The notes under the pieces: model-generated | What the model was told of the DNA's origin: nothing | What the model saw: only the letters and a program-made list of their open reading frames with translations | The model's database searches: none | Translations under genes and position numbers: made by a program | Source of the DNA: Myxococcota bacterium | Lineage (GTDB): Bacteria > Myxococcota_A > UBA796 | Length of the DNA stretch: 64,000 nt | Assembly (NCBI GenBank): GCA_029251165.1 | Contig: JAQXDW010000122.1 | Coordinates: forward strand, 1 to 64,000 | Reading direction: 5' to 3' | In this document: one piece after another, positions 16,712-25,557 of the stretch | Layout of the letters: every line of letters starts with the position of its first letter | Numbering within the stretch: the first letter of the stretch is position 1

Positions 16712-18637
16712 ATGGTTGAATTCTCATCGGTCCAGTCAAGAAAGCGCATCACCCATGGTGCTCATCGTGTCGCGGCGGCTTCATTTGGGACCGTCATGCT
16801 GGTGTGCGTTGTCCTGCTGATTGCAGTGATACTGCTTGGCGAACAGGAACAGTCAAGCATCATCGCCCTCATCGTCGTGTCGCTCGTTGGCTCCGCAGCA
16901 GGATACCTGGCATGGCGAAATGCGTTCTATCGTCTGGCGACCACGATGGGCTCTGCTGGGCTTCTCTCTGCGGGCCTGTTCACCTTGGTGCTGTCCAATA
17001 CCATGGGCAACGCGACCGGCATCTTGCTCCTCGCCTCCGTGATCACCGCCGGCGGACTGCTGGGCTGGCGCGCTGCGGTCTACGACATGATCGCGGTGCT
17101 CGTGGTCGTCGCGATCGGATGGTTCTGGGGGCCAGAGATTCGCCTCATGCTGTCGATTCCACTCGAAGGGGTGCAACCCAGTGAGTTCCTGGTCTCGCTG
17201 TTTGTGCTCACCAGTGTCCCCTGCTGGGGGGCATATGTGGTCGCCATCGATGCCTCCAACCGTCAGGCCTGGCAGAGCGAGGCCGCCAGCAACACCTTGC
17301 TGCTCCAGGCCAACGCAGAGCTGGAGGCGAAGCGACAAGCGCTGGCCCGAGCCGTTGCGGAGCAAGAGACGCTGACCCGTCTGGGGCTGCTGGCCAACGG
17401 AACAGCATCGCTGGAGGACCTCGAGCAGGCCTGCCGTGATGCACAGCGGGAGGACGAGGGGCCCTCAGAGGTATTCCTTCAGGGACTGGAGCAGGTGCTT
17501 GCCACCCGACGCGTCCGGATGCGCATTCTCGACGAGCGTGCCCAGCTGGCCTCCCGAATCCAGCGCGAGCAGCGTCTGGAGGCCCTCATGCGGATGGCGG
17601 GTGGTGTGGCGCATGACTTCAACAACGCGCTCGCAGTGATCACCGCGGTGGCCGAGGCCCTGCTCAAGGAAGAGACCCTCTCCGAGTCGCTGCGCCAAGA
17701 GGTCCGGATCATCCTCCAGACGGTGATCCATGCCCGCGGCGTGACACTGGGACTGGTCACCTTCGCCAAGGGACTCCCCCGCCAGAATCGAAGCTGTGCG
17801 CCAGGCTCACTCCTGCAGTCGATGGCCCCCGTGCTGCGCCGAACGCTGCGAGGACGTGCGGCCCTCGACCTGCCGAACAGCCTGCCCGACACCCACGTCT
17901 CGATGCCCGCCGACGCAATGGAGCGGGTCCTGATCAACCTGGTCCGCAACGCGGCATCCTCGATGCAGAAAGAGGATGGAACGGTCTCGATACACCTGAA
18001 AAATCTCGGAACAGGCGCTCTCTCTATGCAGGTGCGCGACGATGGTCATGGCATGAACACTTCCACCATCGAGCATGCCATCGAGCCTTACTTCTCGACC
18101 TGGAATGGCAGTGGGATGGGACTGGCAATCGTACATGGGCTCATTGAGCAAGCCGGCGGTCGGCTGCACATTGATGCCAAGCCCGACCTCGGAACCACGA
18201 TCAGCATCGAGCTTCCCATTCGCAGCCCAGCCCTCACTTCACGGCGCCACCCAACGCAGGCCGTAGCAAGCCCAGCTCAGCGAAACATCTTGCTCATCGA
18301 CGACGACGTAATGGTGCGAGAGGCGGTGGCGGGCATGCTGGAGATGCAGGGCTGGTCGGTCCAGGAGGCCTCCCAGCAGCAAGAAGCCGTGGATGCGTTC
18401 GCCGCGCAGAAGCCTGATCTGATCGTCTGTGATCTTCGGCTGCAGAATGAGTCCGGCTTTGACGTGACCGCTGAGCTTCGAGCGCGAGGAGCGACAGCCC
18501 CGATCCTGTTTATTACCGGCTACATGGAGCAATCACAAGACATCCTGGAGGACGACTATCAGGTGCTGGTCAAGCCGTTCACCATGAAGGAGCTGCGCGC
18601 CGCCATTCAGTCTCTGCATACAAACGCATCGGAGTGA
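16712..18637 (+). CDS. membrane hybrid histidine kinase with C-terminal receiver
   Basis: 641 aa from ATG 16712, the codon giving a sensible N terminus; an open frame runs further upstream to 16607. About six hydrophobic segments span residues 20-195 with no large extracellular loop. A coiled-coil follows, then the phosphoacceptor AGGVAHDFNNAL (His301), N-box INLVRNAASS, G1 DDGHGM, G2 GSGMGLAIV, and a receiver IDDDVMVREAV...IVCDLRL (Asp574) with LVKPF near the end. All catalytic boxes are intact. The His-box type is that of NtrB/hybrid HisKA kinases. Without a separate response regulator, output probably goes to a phosphotransfer protein elsewhere. It overlaps the convergent kinase gene by 31 nt. 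Confidence 0.9.
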   Translation: MVEFSSVQSRKRITHGAHRVAAASFGTVMLVCVVLLIAVILLGEQEQSSIIALIVVSLVGSAAGYLAWRNAFYRLATTMGSAGLLSAGLFTLVLSNTMGNATGILLLASVITAGGLLGWRAAVYDMIAVLVVVAIGWFWGPEIRLMLSIPLEGVQPSEFLVSLFVLTSVPCWGAYVVAIDASNRQAWQSEAASNTLLLQANAELEAKRQALARAVAEQETLTRLGLLANGTASLEDLEQACRDAQREDEGPSEVFLQGLEQVLATRRVRMRILDERAQLASRIQREQRLEALMRMAGGVAHDFNNALAVITAVAEALLKEETLSESLRQEVRIILQTVIHARGVTLGLVTFAKGLPRQNRSCAPGSLLQSMAPVLRRTLRGRAALDLPNSLPDTHVSMPADAMERVLINLVRNAASSMQKEDGTVSIHLKNLGTGALSMQVRDDGHGMNTSTIEHAIEPYFSTWNGSGMGLAIVHGLIEQAGGRLHIDAKPDLGTTISIELPIRSPALTSRRHPTQAVASPAQRNILLIDDDVMVREAVAGMLEMQGWSVQEASQQQEAVDAFAAQKPDLIVCDLRLQNESGFDVTAELRARGATAPILFITGYMEQSQDILEDDYQVLVKPFTMKELRAAIQSLHTNASE

Positions 18638-19959
18638 TCGGGCGGGAATGACAGCGGCAGCCAGAGCTGGAAGCGGGCTCCCGGCAAGGGCGTGTCCAGC
18701 AAGGTGAGGTCGCCGCGCATGACCCGGGCGAGGTGCAGCGCAATGGAGAGCCCAAGCCCTGTGCCCTTTCGGTTTGTTCCAGCAGCACGGGAGAATGCCT
18801 CGAACAAGACCCCCTGAAGCTCTACGGGTATGCCTGGTCCGCTGTCAGAGACGAAGATGCTGGCGGCGTCTGCTCCGGTACGCTGAAGCTCCAGCACGAT
18901 GTCGGTGCCGTTGCCGTACTTGATGGCGTTGCTGATGAGGTTGCCCAGGATCTGGCTGACCCGGTCCGGGTCCACGTTCGCGACAATGGAATCCGCAGCG
19001 ATCAGGCGGAGCTGCTGGCCTGGAGGAGTCTGGCTGGACCATTCCTCAAGGCAGCACTTCAGGACCACCGCAAGATCAATCCTCTGAGACCGCAGCTGCA
19101 GCTTGCCACGCTCGAGCGTGGCGTAGTCCAGGACATCGTCGGCCAGGGATGCCAGGCGTCCTGATGCAAGCCCCAGCGAGCGCAGGTAGCGCTCACGCCG
19201 CTGCTCGTCGTTGGTCATCGCGATGAGCTCCAGGCTGCCAGAGATGGTGGTCAGTGGATTCCGCAGCTCATGAGAGACGTAGTTAACGAAGCCCTCCCAC
19301 TGATCGCGGAGCCGCTCCGCCTCAGCCTGGGCGAGGGTTCGTCGCTGAAGCTCATCTGAGATGCGCCGCAGGTGGATGGCGTTTTGTTTCTGGTTGAAGA
19401 CCGCCACCGCCAGTCCCGTCAGGATCGCCCAGGCCGTGATGACGATGCGCACGGACATCAACGGCTCGGTGGTGTTGGGCAGCATGCTGTTGAGATCTAA
19501 GTAGAAGACGCCGAGCATTCCGATGAGCAGGAGGAGGCTGCTGGCCAGACTCATCCAGATGGTGCCGATCATCGCCAGGAAGATCGTGGCGAGGGGGTAC
19601 ACCCCAATCACCGGTGAGGAGATCCCCCCCGTCCACCACGCCGCCGAGAAGAGCTGAGCGGTCGCAAACAAGGTGAGCAGCATGGAGGGGGTCTGCAGGC
19701 TTCGAAAGAAGCGTAGACTTATGACCATGCCGCAGGTCAGCATGTGTCCGGTGCCAACCACCAACATGCGCGTGTAGTCTTCGGAGTTCAAGCCCTCCAG
19801 GAGAATCACCAGCAGCAGAATCGGTCCCGCCAGCACGCAGCACCACAGCATCAGTCGCGACTGACGCTGGGTTTCCAGGTTGTTGAGCAGCTCGGGATGA
19901 ATGGCCCAGGCTTCGAATCGGCTGCCCCAGGAGCTCAATGCCATATTCTTCGCATTCAT
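18607..19959 (-). CDS. membrane sensor histidine kinase
   Basis: 450 aa. Six or so hydrophobic segments between residues 36 and 190 form a membrane-embedded sensor region without an obvious periplasmic domain. Then coiled-coil, HisKA box NYVSHELRNPLT (His230), N-box LGNLISNAIKYG, G1 SDSGPGIP, F region LFEAFSRA, and G2 GTGLGLSIALH. Complete and probably active. No adjacent response regulator. Its 3' end overlaps the hybrid kinase gene on the other strand by 31 nt, so full-length transcripts of the two are antisense at their ends. Confidence 0.9.
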   Translation of the reverse strand: MNAKNMALSSWGSRFEAWAIHPELLNNLETQRQSRLMLWCCVLAGPILLLVILLEGLNSEDYTRMLVVGTGHMLTCGMVISLRFFRSLQTPSMLLTLFATAQLFSAAWWTGGISSPVIGVYPLATIFLAMIGTIWMSLASSLLLLIGMLGVFYLDLNSMLPNTTEPLMSVRIVITAWAILTGLAVAVFNQKQNAIHLRRISDELQRRTLAQAEAERLRDQWEGFVNYVSHELRNPLTTISGSLELIAMTNDEQRRERYLRSLGLASGRLASLADDVLDYATLERGKLQLRSQRIDLAVVLKCCLEEWSSQTPPGQQLRLIAADSIVANVDPDRVSQILGNLISNAIKYGNGTDIVLELQRTGADAASIFVSDSGPGIPVELQGVLFEAFSRAAGTNRKGTGLGLSIALHLARVMRGDLTLLDTPLPGARFQLWLPLSFPPDHSDAFVCRD

Positions 19960-20184
19960 AGTCTCTTCACTCAGTCTGTTCTATAGCGCACAGAACTTGG
20001 CTTCCTGTTCAACAAATGACTCAAAACCTAAAATCTGGGCGGACAGCACCGTGCGTTTCTGGGTAGAGCCGTGAGGGAATCCGTCACAAGACCAAGGGTG
20101 AAAGTGGACTGCCGGCAGCTGATAGACCTCACCCGAGAGTCAGCATGCACAGTCCCGTGTGCCGCCGCTCAGGCCGTGCGCCGC

Positions 20185-20805
20185 TCACCAGCCCCGCCGC
20201 CCCGTCAGGGCCTCCAGGCGAAGGTTGTTGGTGTTGAGCTCATAGCGCCACGCCCGCCCGCCGTGCCGCTGAAGCATGTCAATGGTCTGGCACTGGGCGA
20301 CCACGGAGACCATGCCTGCAGCAACATCGAAGACCGAGTACGCCCCCTCTGTCTGCACCCACAGCGGCCAGAAGGGGCGAAACAAGACCCGCTGCTCATC
20401 ATGGAGAATGATGGCACGCACATGATCATCAAACGGCGCGCTGCCCACCTCGGTCTTGTGCTGCATCGGCGGATGGATAAACAGGATCTCCCCAGAGACT
20501 GGGTTCCACGAAAACTTCTCGATAAGGCGACCGCCGTGATCGCGGGTCGAGAGGAGGCTGCTGAGGTCTACGGTGAACCGAGCGGCGTTGGTCGGGAGGG
20601 TCCCAACCCGATCGGTGAGCACAGGGACATGCGGAACCCCGACTGGAGGCGGCAGCAGCACGCCTGAGACGCGATCCAGATCGGCTTGTATGCGGTCCTG
20701 GATGCCGGTGTTCGGCATCGGGGCCAGAGAAATACTGCCGCTCGGCTCCAGCACCAGCGGCGGCCGGGCCAGCGCCCATTTCTGCAAGAAAGAGTTCGGA
20801 TCCAT
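20185..20805 (-). CDS. hypothetical cytoplasmic protein
   Basis: 206 aa from ATG 20805; the Shine-Dalgarno is weak, and a longer frame to 20946 adds unlikely Cys/Trp-rich sequence. No signal peptide or membrane segment. The C-terminal half is rich in beta-strand-like stretches (SGEILFIHPP, VRAIILHDEQRVLF, YSVFDVAAGMVSVV). No family recognised. Codon use matches neighbours. Divergent from the membrane protein at 21241. Confidence 0.6.
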   Translation of the reverse strand: MDPNSFLQKWALARPPLVLEPSGSISLAPMPNTGIQDRIQADLDRVSGVLLPPPVGVPHVPVLTDRVGTLPTNAARFTVDLSSLLSTRDHGGRLIEKFSWNPVSGEILFIHPPMQHKTEVGSAPFDDHVRAIILHDEQRVLFRPFWPLWVQTEGAYSVFDVAAGMVSVVAQCQTIDMLQRHGGRAWRYELNTNNLRLEALTGRRGW

Positions 20806-21240
20806 CACGACAGCCCATCCATGAAGACAAGAACAGAACAGAGCACACCAACACACTCCGCACCAAGCGCCATCGACGTGCAGTGTACTCAGAGAGGGCG
20901 AAGCGCGATGACATTCGCCGAGACGATTCGCGCCCAGCCCGAGCATGGGGTCACCATGAGCAACACCCAGATGCCTGCCCGGACCGCTCGCCCGGCAGCG
21001 GCAGAGCTTGCCCCAGCAGGGGCCATCGGGGCACGGCTTCTCTCACCCGGAAGGCTCAGACACCACCACCAGTCAACATTACCGCCTCTCTTCAGAGCGA
21101 GATGGTCCGATAAGCACAGCGGACCGGTGCCGACTTTTGTGATCGGGATGGTTATCTGACAACATCTCTCTCCTGAATCCCCTGGATGCCCTTGTCTCTT
21201 TCTGACACCAGCCCTCCTCTACAGTGGTCTTGAGCCGGTC
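20806..21240. other. divergent intergenic region, no convincing gene
   Basis: About 435 nt. A short frame from near 20956 (MSNTQMPARTARPAAA...) has a GGGG element ahead but no protein-like character and was not called. The 21120-21240 part is less GC-rich and may hold the promoter of the membrane protein gene. Confidence 0.35.
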
Positions 21241-22677
21241 GTGTTCATCGAATCCATTCGAGATCGTCTGAGACAAGAGAATGCGCTGTTCCTGTTCTGC
21301 TGCGGTGGGCTGCTGGCTGCGGTCCTGTCCTATGCGATCCTCACGCTTCCCTGGCTGGTGCCGGTGGGCATGCTGGTCGGAATCTTCGGCACCCTCTTCT
21401 TCTTTGGGCGCCCGACCATTGCCCTGACGATCTTGTTCACCGCACGCATCCTCCTGGACTTGATGTGGTGGGTGCCCGGCTCGATCATGGGCCTGGGCCT
21501 CCTGGCCTTGTTCAGCGGCGGGGTCAGCGCGCTAGCTGCGATCCTGTTTCTGGTGGAATTTCGACGGCTGGAGCGCACCCCCAGCCTGGGTGCATTCCTG
21601 ATCTTTTCGCTGATCCTGGGCATCAACTGCATCCAAGATGGCCAGCTGTCGACGATCCTTGAGCTGAGCACGCGACTGATCAGCCCGCCCCTGATGCTGT
21701 TCCTCATCGGCACTTTTGTCTGCAGGCGCGCCGACATCAAGCGGCTCATGCTGTTCATCCTGTTCGCCAGCGCTGTGGCCGTCTCGGTGTCGCTGTACCA
21801 CCTGGTCACCGGACAGATGAATCAGCTCACCCTGGCCGGCTACAACCGGCTGCTGGGCGGCTACAAGAACCTCCGAAACCACGGCATGATGATGATGCTC
21901 ATCGTCACGTTTGCCGTGTTCTGGTGGCACCAGGCGAAGAGCATGCGCATGAAGGGGCTGTTCATCGGACTGGCCGTTGCATCATTATCATGCATGTACC
22001 TTAGCTATATCCGAACAGCTATCCTGGCTCTGGTCGGCTTTATCATCAGCTATCTGTACTTCACCGGGCAGCGACGTCTGCTGGCTGGTGTGGTGCTGAT
22101 GGGAAGTCTCGGGCTCTTCTTGAGCCCGGAGATGCAGAGTCGGTTTGAGGACCTCATCCTGGTCTTCACCATCAGCGATGATCCACTCACCAACGCCAAC
22201 AAGCTGGGCAGCGGGCGCTGGGGGCTGTGGACCGCGAGCTTCTGGGCCTACCTCGATCAGCCGGTGGGGCGGATCTTCCTGGGCGCAGGGGTGGGGAACC
22301 ACTGGGAGCTGACCCGGCTGGCATACAACCCATTTGTCGAGGTCCAGGGTGGTCAGGTCGACACCCACAATGACTACCTCTACCTGCTCTACCAGCTCGG
22401 ACCCATCTCGCTGGCCTGCTACCTCTACATGCAGACTCAGGTCATTCGCATCGGCGCGCTCCTGGCCCACCACGCGCGCGATCCCTTCTACCGACATCTC
22501 GGCGGGCTGGCTGCGAGCCTGAGTGTTGCCGCCATCATCACCAACTCCATCAGCAACGGCTTCGTGAGCCGCACGACGCTCGGCTGGCTGTTCTGGGGGA
22601 TCGCAGGATTGGCCATGGCGGCCTGGCGAGATGTCCAGAACACACCGCCCGAGCGAAGCCAGCCCGCGCTGCTGTAG
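21241..22677 (+). CDS. O-antigen ligase / polymerase-like membrane protein
   Basis: 478 aa with a GTG start (weak Shine-Dalgarno; the start could be off by a few codons). About 11-12 hydrophobic segments. In the second half a large non-membrane loop contains GSGRWGLWTASFWAY and GAGVGNHWE...VDTHNDYLYLLYQLGPI. This is the Wzy_C (O-antigen ligase / WaaL / Wzy) pattern with its conserved Arg, His and Asn-Asp. Such proteins polymerise or transfer undecaprenyl-linked glycans at the periplasmic face. No glycosyltransferase cluster is adjacent, but a GT-C-like protein is at 30181 and two methyltransferase genes of sugar-modifying type lie further on. Confidence 0.85.
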   Translation: MFIESIRDRLRQENALFLFCCGGLLAAVLSYAILTLPWLVPVGMLVGIFGTLFFFGRPTIALTILFTARILLDLMWWVPGSIMGLGLLALFSGGVSALAAILFLVEFRRLERTPSLGAFLIFSLILGINCIQDGQLSTILELSTRLISPPLMLFLIGTFVCRRADIKRLMLFILFASAVAVSVSLYHLVTGQMNQLTLAGYNRLLGGYKNLRNHGMMMMLIVTFAVFWWHQAKSMRMKGLFIGLAVASLSCMYLSYIRTAILALVGFIISYLYFTGQRRLLAGVVLMGSLGLFLSPEMQSRFEDLILVFTISDDPLTNANKLGSGRWGLWTASFWAYLDQPVGRIFLGAGVGNHWELTRLAYNPFVEVQGGQVDTHNDYLYLLYQLGPISLACYLYMQTQVIRIGALLAHHARDPFYRHLGGLAASLSVAAIITNSISNGFVSRTTLGWLFWGIAGLAMAAWRDVQNTPPERSQPALL

Positions 22678-22680
22678 CTC

Positions 22681-22716
22681 GCCTGAGCGTTGTGCCCAGA
22701 AGCCATGCGCTCAGGC
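22681..22716 (+). terminator. inverted repeat after the O-antigen ligase-like gene
   Basis: Perfect 9-bp stem GCCTGAGCG (22681-22689) / CGCTCAGGC (22708-22716), 18-nt loop, starting 3 nt after the stop codon. No U-tract follows, so it may be a Rho-type or weak terminator. Confidence 0.4.
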
Positions 22717-22882
22717 ATCTTGCGGAGGCTTCAGCACTCCCCGCACTGCGAGAGGCATCGCCTGTCCGTTCATGTTCAGCCAAACTGACCATGGACCGAG
22801 CGCGCTCCCCAGCCCCTTCAGCACTCCGAGAAGCTCGAGGCGCCGGGACGGTCTCGATTGAAGCCCCCTCACAGTGCGCGTG

Positions 22883-23845
22883 TCATTCAGCGAAGACTAG
22901 TGATGTCATCATTCGACGACAGGTTGCGGTCCCGAGCTGCTCCGCGAGCATGGAGATGCGCGCCCGTCGATCACAGCCTGTGAATCGACTCAGGTTGCTG
23001 CGCACTGTGGCCCCTCGAAGCAGCAGCTTCTCCATGCCCAGGCGCTCTCCATCCGCGAGCCCGAGCTCGTCGAGGCAGCCTCCAGCGAAGCCGCGCACCA
23101 TCGGCAGCACAGCCGCGACGGGCTGATGGTCCGGTCGATGCTCCGGCAGCGCGCCGTGCAGGCTCGACCAGCCGGGCCTCCCTGCAGTCCAGACCACCAG
23201 CCAAGGCCGCAGCCCCTGCGCAAACGCGAGGCGAACCCGAAGGCGATCCAGTGCCTCAGTGGGATCATTTCGCGCACCACCAAGATCGGTCTGCTTTTCA
23301 ATGTTCAGGCTGTGCCGCAGCATCGACCACCACCAGGCAGTGTCCTTGCTCGTCACGCGACGGGGGGCATCCGCGAGGGTCCACTGCACCGCGAAGTGCA
23401 GCGGGAGGACGCTCTGACGGGCTGCCACCAGCGACTCCGTGCGGGATGCACACGGCAACTCGCTCTCCAGGCGCATGAGCTCGCGAGGCCGCCGACTCCA
23501 CCGACCCTGGCAGCGGAGGCGCAGCTGAACCCAGTGGTACTTCTCGACCCCCTCGACAGTATGAAACACTGGAACCGTTCGCCCTGCTGCCGCCCGGGCA
23601 ACACAGTTCGTCATCCGTTCCCGAATGTCCAGCCAGGTTGAATTGATGGCCTCCATGACCCGATCGGTGTCGGAGAACCGCCGAATCGCCTGCCGCTGGA
23701 GTCGCTCCAGTCCACCGTGCTCATGCCACTCCTGATACACCTGGATCGACAGAAGCATCGCCTCCGTGTCCAGATGAACTTCGGCAGGAAGAACGGAGAG
23801 GGGCTGAGTCAGCCAATCAGTGAGCCAAGTGCCATGATGGGTCAT
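22883..23845 (-). CDS. hypothetical protein, helical, unknown function
   Basis: 320 aa from ATG 23845 (AAGG 6 nt ahead). No signal peptide or membrane segment. Predicted mostly helical, rich in Arg, Trp and Leu (WLDIRERMTNCVARAAAG, YHWVQLRLRCQGRWSRRP, WWWSMLRHSL), with a C-terminal stretch (LLLRGATVRSNLSRF...ARISMLAEQLG) that might be a helix-turn-helix. This would fit a diverged sigma-factor-like or DNA-binding protein, but that is a guess. Coding character is good over the whole frame. Confidence 0.6.
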   Translation of the reverse strand: MTHHGTWLTDWLTQPLSVLPAEVHLDTEAMLLSIQVYQEWHEHGGLERLQRQAIRRFSDTDRVMEAINSTWLDIRERMTNCVARAAAGRTVPVFHTVEGVEKYHWVQLRLRCQGRWSRRPRELMRLESELPCASRTESLVAARQSVLPLHFAVQWTLADAPRRVTSKDTAWWWSMLRHSLNIEKQTDLGGARNDPTEALDRLRVRLAFAQGLRPWLVVWTAGRPGWSSLHGALPEHRPDHQPVAAVLPMVRGFAGGCLDELGLADGERLGMEKLLLRGATVRSNLSRFTGCDRRARISMLAEQLGTATCRRMMTSLVFAE

Positions 23846-23997
23846 GGAAGACCTTCTGTGTGGGGCGACTCGTTACACAGCATAAACCGTGCCACACTCA
23901 GAACAGACGCTGCGAGTGTTCTCCTCTTCACGGCCTTTGCAGACGTCATACGTCACATGCTTATGTCTCTGTCGAGCCGAACGACGGACAAGAAAGC

Positions 23998-24026
23998 GCC
24001 CCCTTCTCAGTCAAGAGAGAGGGGGC
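23998..24026 (-). terminator. putative terminator hairpin of the MopE-like lipoprotein gene
   Basis: GCCCCCT (23998-24004) pairs with AGGGGGC (24020-24026), with partial TCTC/GAGA extension. On the minus strand a T-rich stretch (GCTTTCTTGT) follows. It lies 90 nt after the stop of the gene ending at 24116. Confidence 0.5.
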
Positions 24027-24115
24027 TGCCTCGTTGCCTTCGGAGCGGACCGGGTGCTCAAGATGCCAGCGCCAGAAGGGTCCCCGCTGGCTGCATGAGT
24101 CCGCTGGATACCGCT

Positions 24116-25279
24116 CTACTGACCGGAGCAGGACTCCGCGATGTTGCTCTCGAGGACATCCTCATAGGTCGCGACCAGGTTCGTCAGGGTCGTCTCAAAG
24201 GTCTCATCCAGGATGCCCAGGGTGTCGCCGTAGCCCAGCTGGTCGATGACCAGGTCGATGTAGGTGATCTGGCACTCTGCCTCGCCGCTGACGCTGATGG
24301 TGTTGACGTCGCTCGCGGTCAGGGGCGTCAGCGTGGCCGAGAGCTGCGCATCTCCAGCGACCGACTGCTCATCGAGATCCACCGTCACAGCGAGACTTCC
24401 TGAGAAGCCCTGATCGACCGGGTCAACCCAGGCATTGCAGTAGGTGGCGTAGTCCAGGCCCAGGTATGAGTAGATCGAGTCCATCTGCAGATCGATCCAG
24501 AACGGCCCCTCGTAGAAGGTGTCGCCATCGGACGTGAAGTTCTTGCCGGTGTAGGCGCTGTCGTTCATGCCGACCTGGACCTCAAAGTCAACGGCGTAGC
24601 TGCCATCGTCCGACGCCTCAAGCAAGGTCGAGACCTCGGTGAGGTAGAGGTACTGGTTGTCGATGATCCAGTTGGCAACGGGCAGCCCGAAGCCGGTGAT
24701 GGTCTCGTAGTAGGTTCCCTCGTACTCGTCGATCGCCCAGTAGCTGGCGGTCATCTGCTCAGAGGTGAGGTTGACGGCATCCTCGACGCAGCCATCGATG
24801 GTGTAGTCGAGTCCATCGCAGTCCTCGTCGATGTCGTTCCACGAGATCTCGGTGCCGCCAGGGTAGGCGCTGTCGTGCTCGTCGTCACAGTCTTCGTTGT
24901 TGGAGACATAGCCCGCCGGCTGATCGCAGGACTCGGTCACCACGCCAGGGTCGCCGTAGGTGTCGCCGTCTGCATCGGCGTAGAACAGGGTGCTGCCGCC
25001 AGACTCGTCGATCTCACCATCGCAGTCGTCATCGACTCCGTTGCACTCTTCAGCCTGGTTGGGCGCCACGTCAGGGTTGGTGTCGTCGCAGTCCCCTTCG
25101 TCCTCGGTGTAGCCGTCACCGTCGTCGTCCGTGTAGTCATTGTCGGAGGAGTCATCACCACCGGTGTCGGTGTCGGTGCCGTTGCCGTTGCCGGCAGCGT
25201 TGGGTCCGTCATCCGAGCCATCGAACTTGTTGGAACAGGCTGTCAAGAGCAGCAGAGACACGAAGATAGAAGCACGCAT
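24116..25279 (-). CDS. MopE-like repeat lipoprotein with C-terminal unknown domain
   Basis: 387 aa; AGGA 7 nt before ATG 25279. Lipoprotein signal MRASIFVSLLLLTAC. After an Asp/Gly/Thr linker come MopE-type repeats: DDDGDGYTEDEGDCDDTNPD, CNGVDDDCDGEIDE, DADGDTYGD...NNEDCDDEHD, DIDEDCDGLDY. The remaining roughly 220 residues are an acidic, aromatic-rich domain (YWAIDEYEGTYYETITGF, FWIDLQMDSIYSYLGL) with three Cys, not recognised. Likely a Ca-dependent surface lipoprotein. Same family pattern as the truncated gene at 1-524 but with a much longer tail. Probable hairpin terminator 90 nt downstream. Confidence 0.85.
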   Translation of the reverse strand: MRASIFVSLLLLTACSNKFDGSDDGPNAAGNGNGTDTDTGGDDSSDNDYTDDDGDGYTEDEGDCDDTNPDVAPNQAEECNGVDDDCDGEIDESGGSTLFYADADGDTYGDPGVVTESCDQPAGYVSNNEDCDDEHDSAYPGGTEISWNDIDEDCDGLDYTIDGCVEDAVNLTSEQMTASYWAIDEYEGTYYETITGFGLPVANWIIDNQYLYLTEVSTLLEASDDGSYAVDFEVQVGMNDSAYTGKNFTSDGDTFYEGPFWIDLQMDSIYSYLGLDYATYCNAWVDPVDQGFSGSLAVTVDLDEQSVAGDAQLSATLTPLTASDVNTISVSGEAECQITYIDLVIDQLGYGDTLGILDETFETTLTNLVATYEDVLESNIAESCSGQ

Positions 25280-25383
25280 GTGGCTGTCCTAAGCGTTGGA
25301 AATCGCAGTGTGTATATGGCAGATCCGCGTAGATCCAAAGAACATATTGTGTGTGAGGCAGAGAAAGTGATGCACCCTGCCCG

Positions 25384-25423
25384 CCTGGGTGCCGTGTGAG
25401 GTCGTGCATACACGGCACCCAGG
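25384..25423 (-). terminator. strong inverted repeat downstream of the four-gene cluster
   Basis: Perfect 14-bp stem CCTGGGTGCCGTGT (25384-25397) / ACACGGCACCCAGG (25410-25423) with a 12-nt loop. Flanking GCACCC / GGGTGC can extend it after a small bulge. It lies 134 nt beyond the stop of the last cluster gene. No U-tract, so terminator is the likeliest but not the only role. Confidence 0.55.
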
Positions 25424-25481
25424 AGGGGTGCTTGGTCTGCGCTCAGTGGGCCTCAGGCCGGGGCACGCTTCCGGAACAGAC

Positions 25482-25557
25482 TCCTGCCTGAGAAGGGTCC
25501 GCTCTCGTGCAGATCAGGCCGCAAGGCCGCGCAGAGCATGCACCTCTTCAGGCAGGA
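25482..25557 (-). repeat. inverted repeat enclosing the 3' UTR of the four-gene cluster
   Basis: TCCTGCCTGA (25482-25491) and TCAGGCAGGA (25548-25557), a perfect 10-bp inverted repeat with a 56-nt loop holding a small GGCC..GGCC hairpin. The right arm abuts the stop codon of the gene at 25558, so the transcript would fold immediately after translation ends. Confidence 0.5.
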
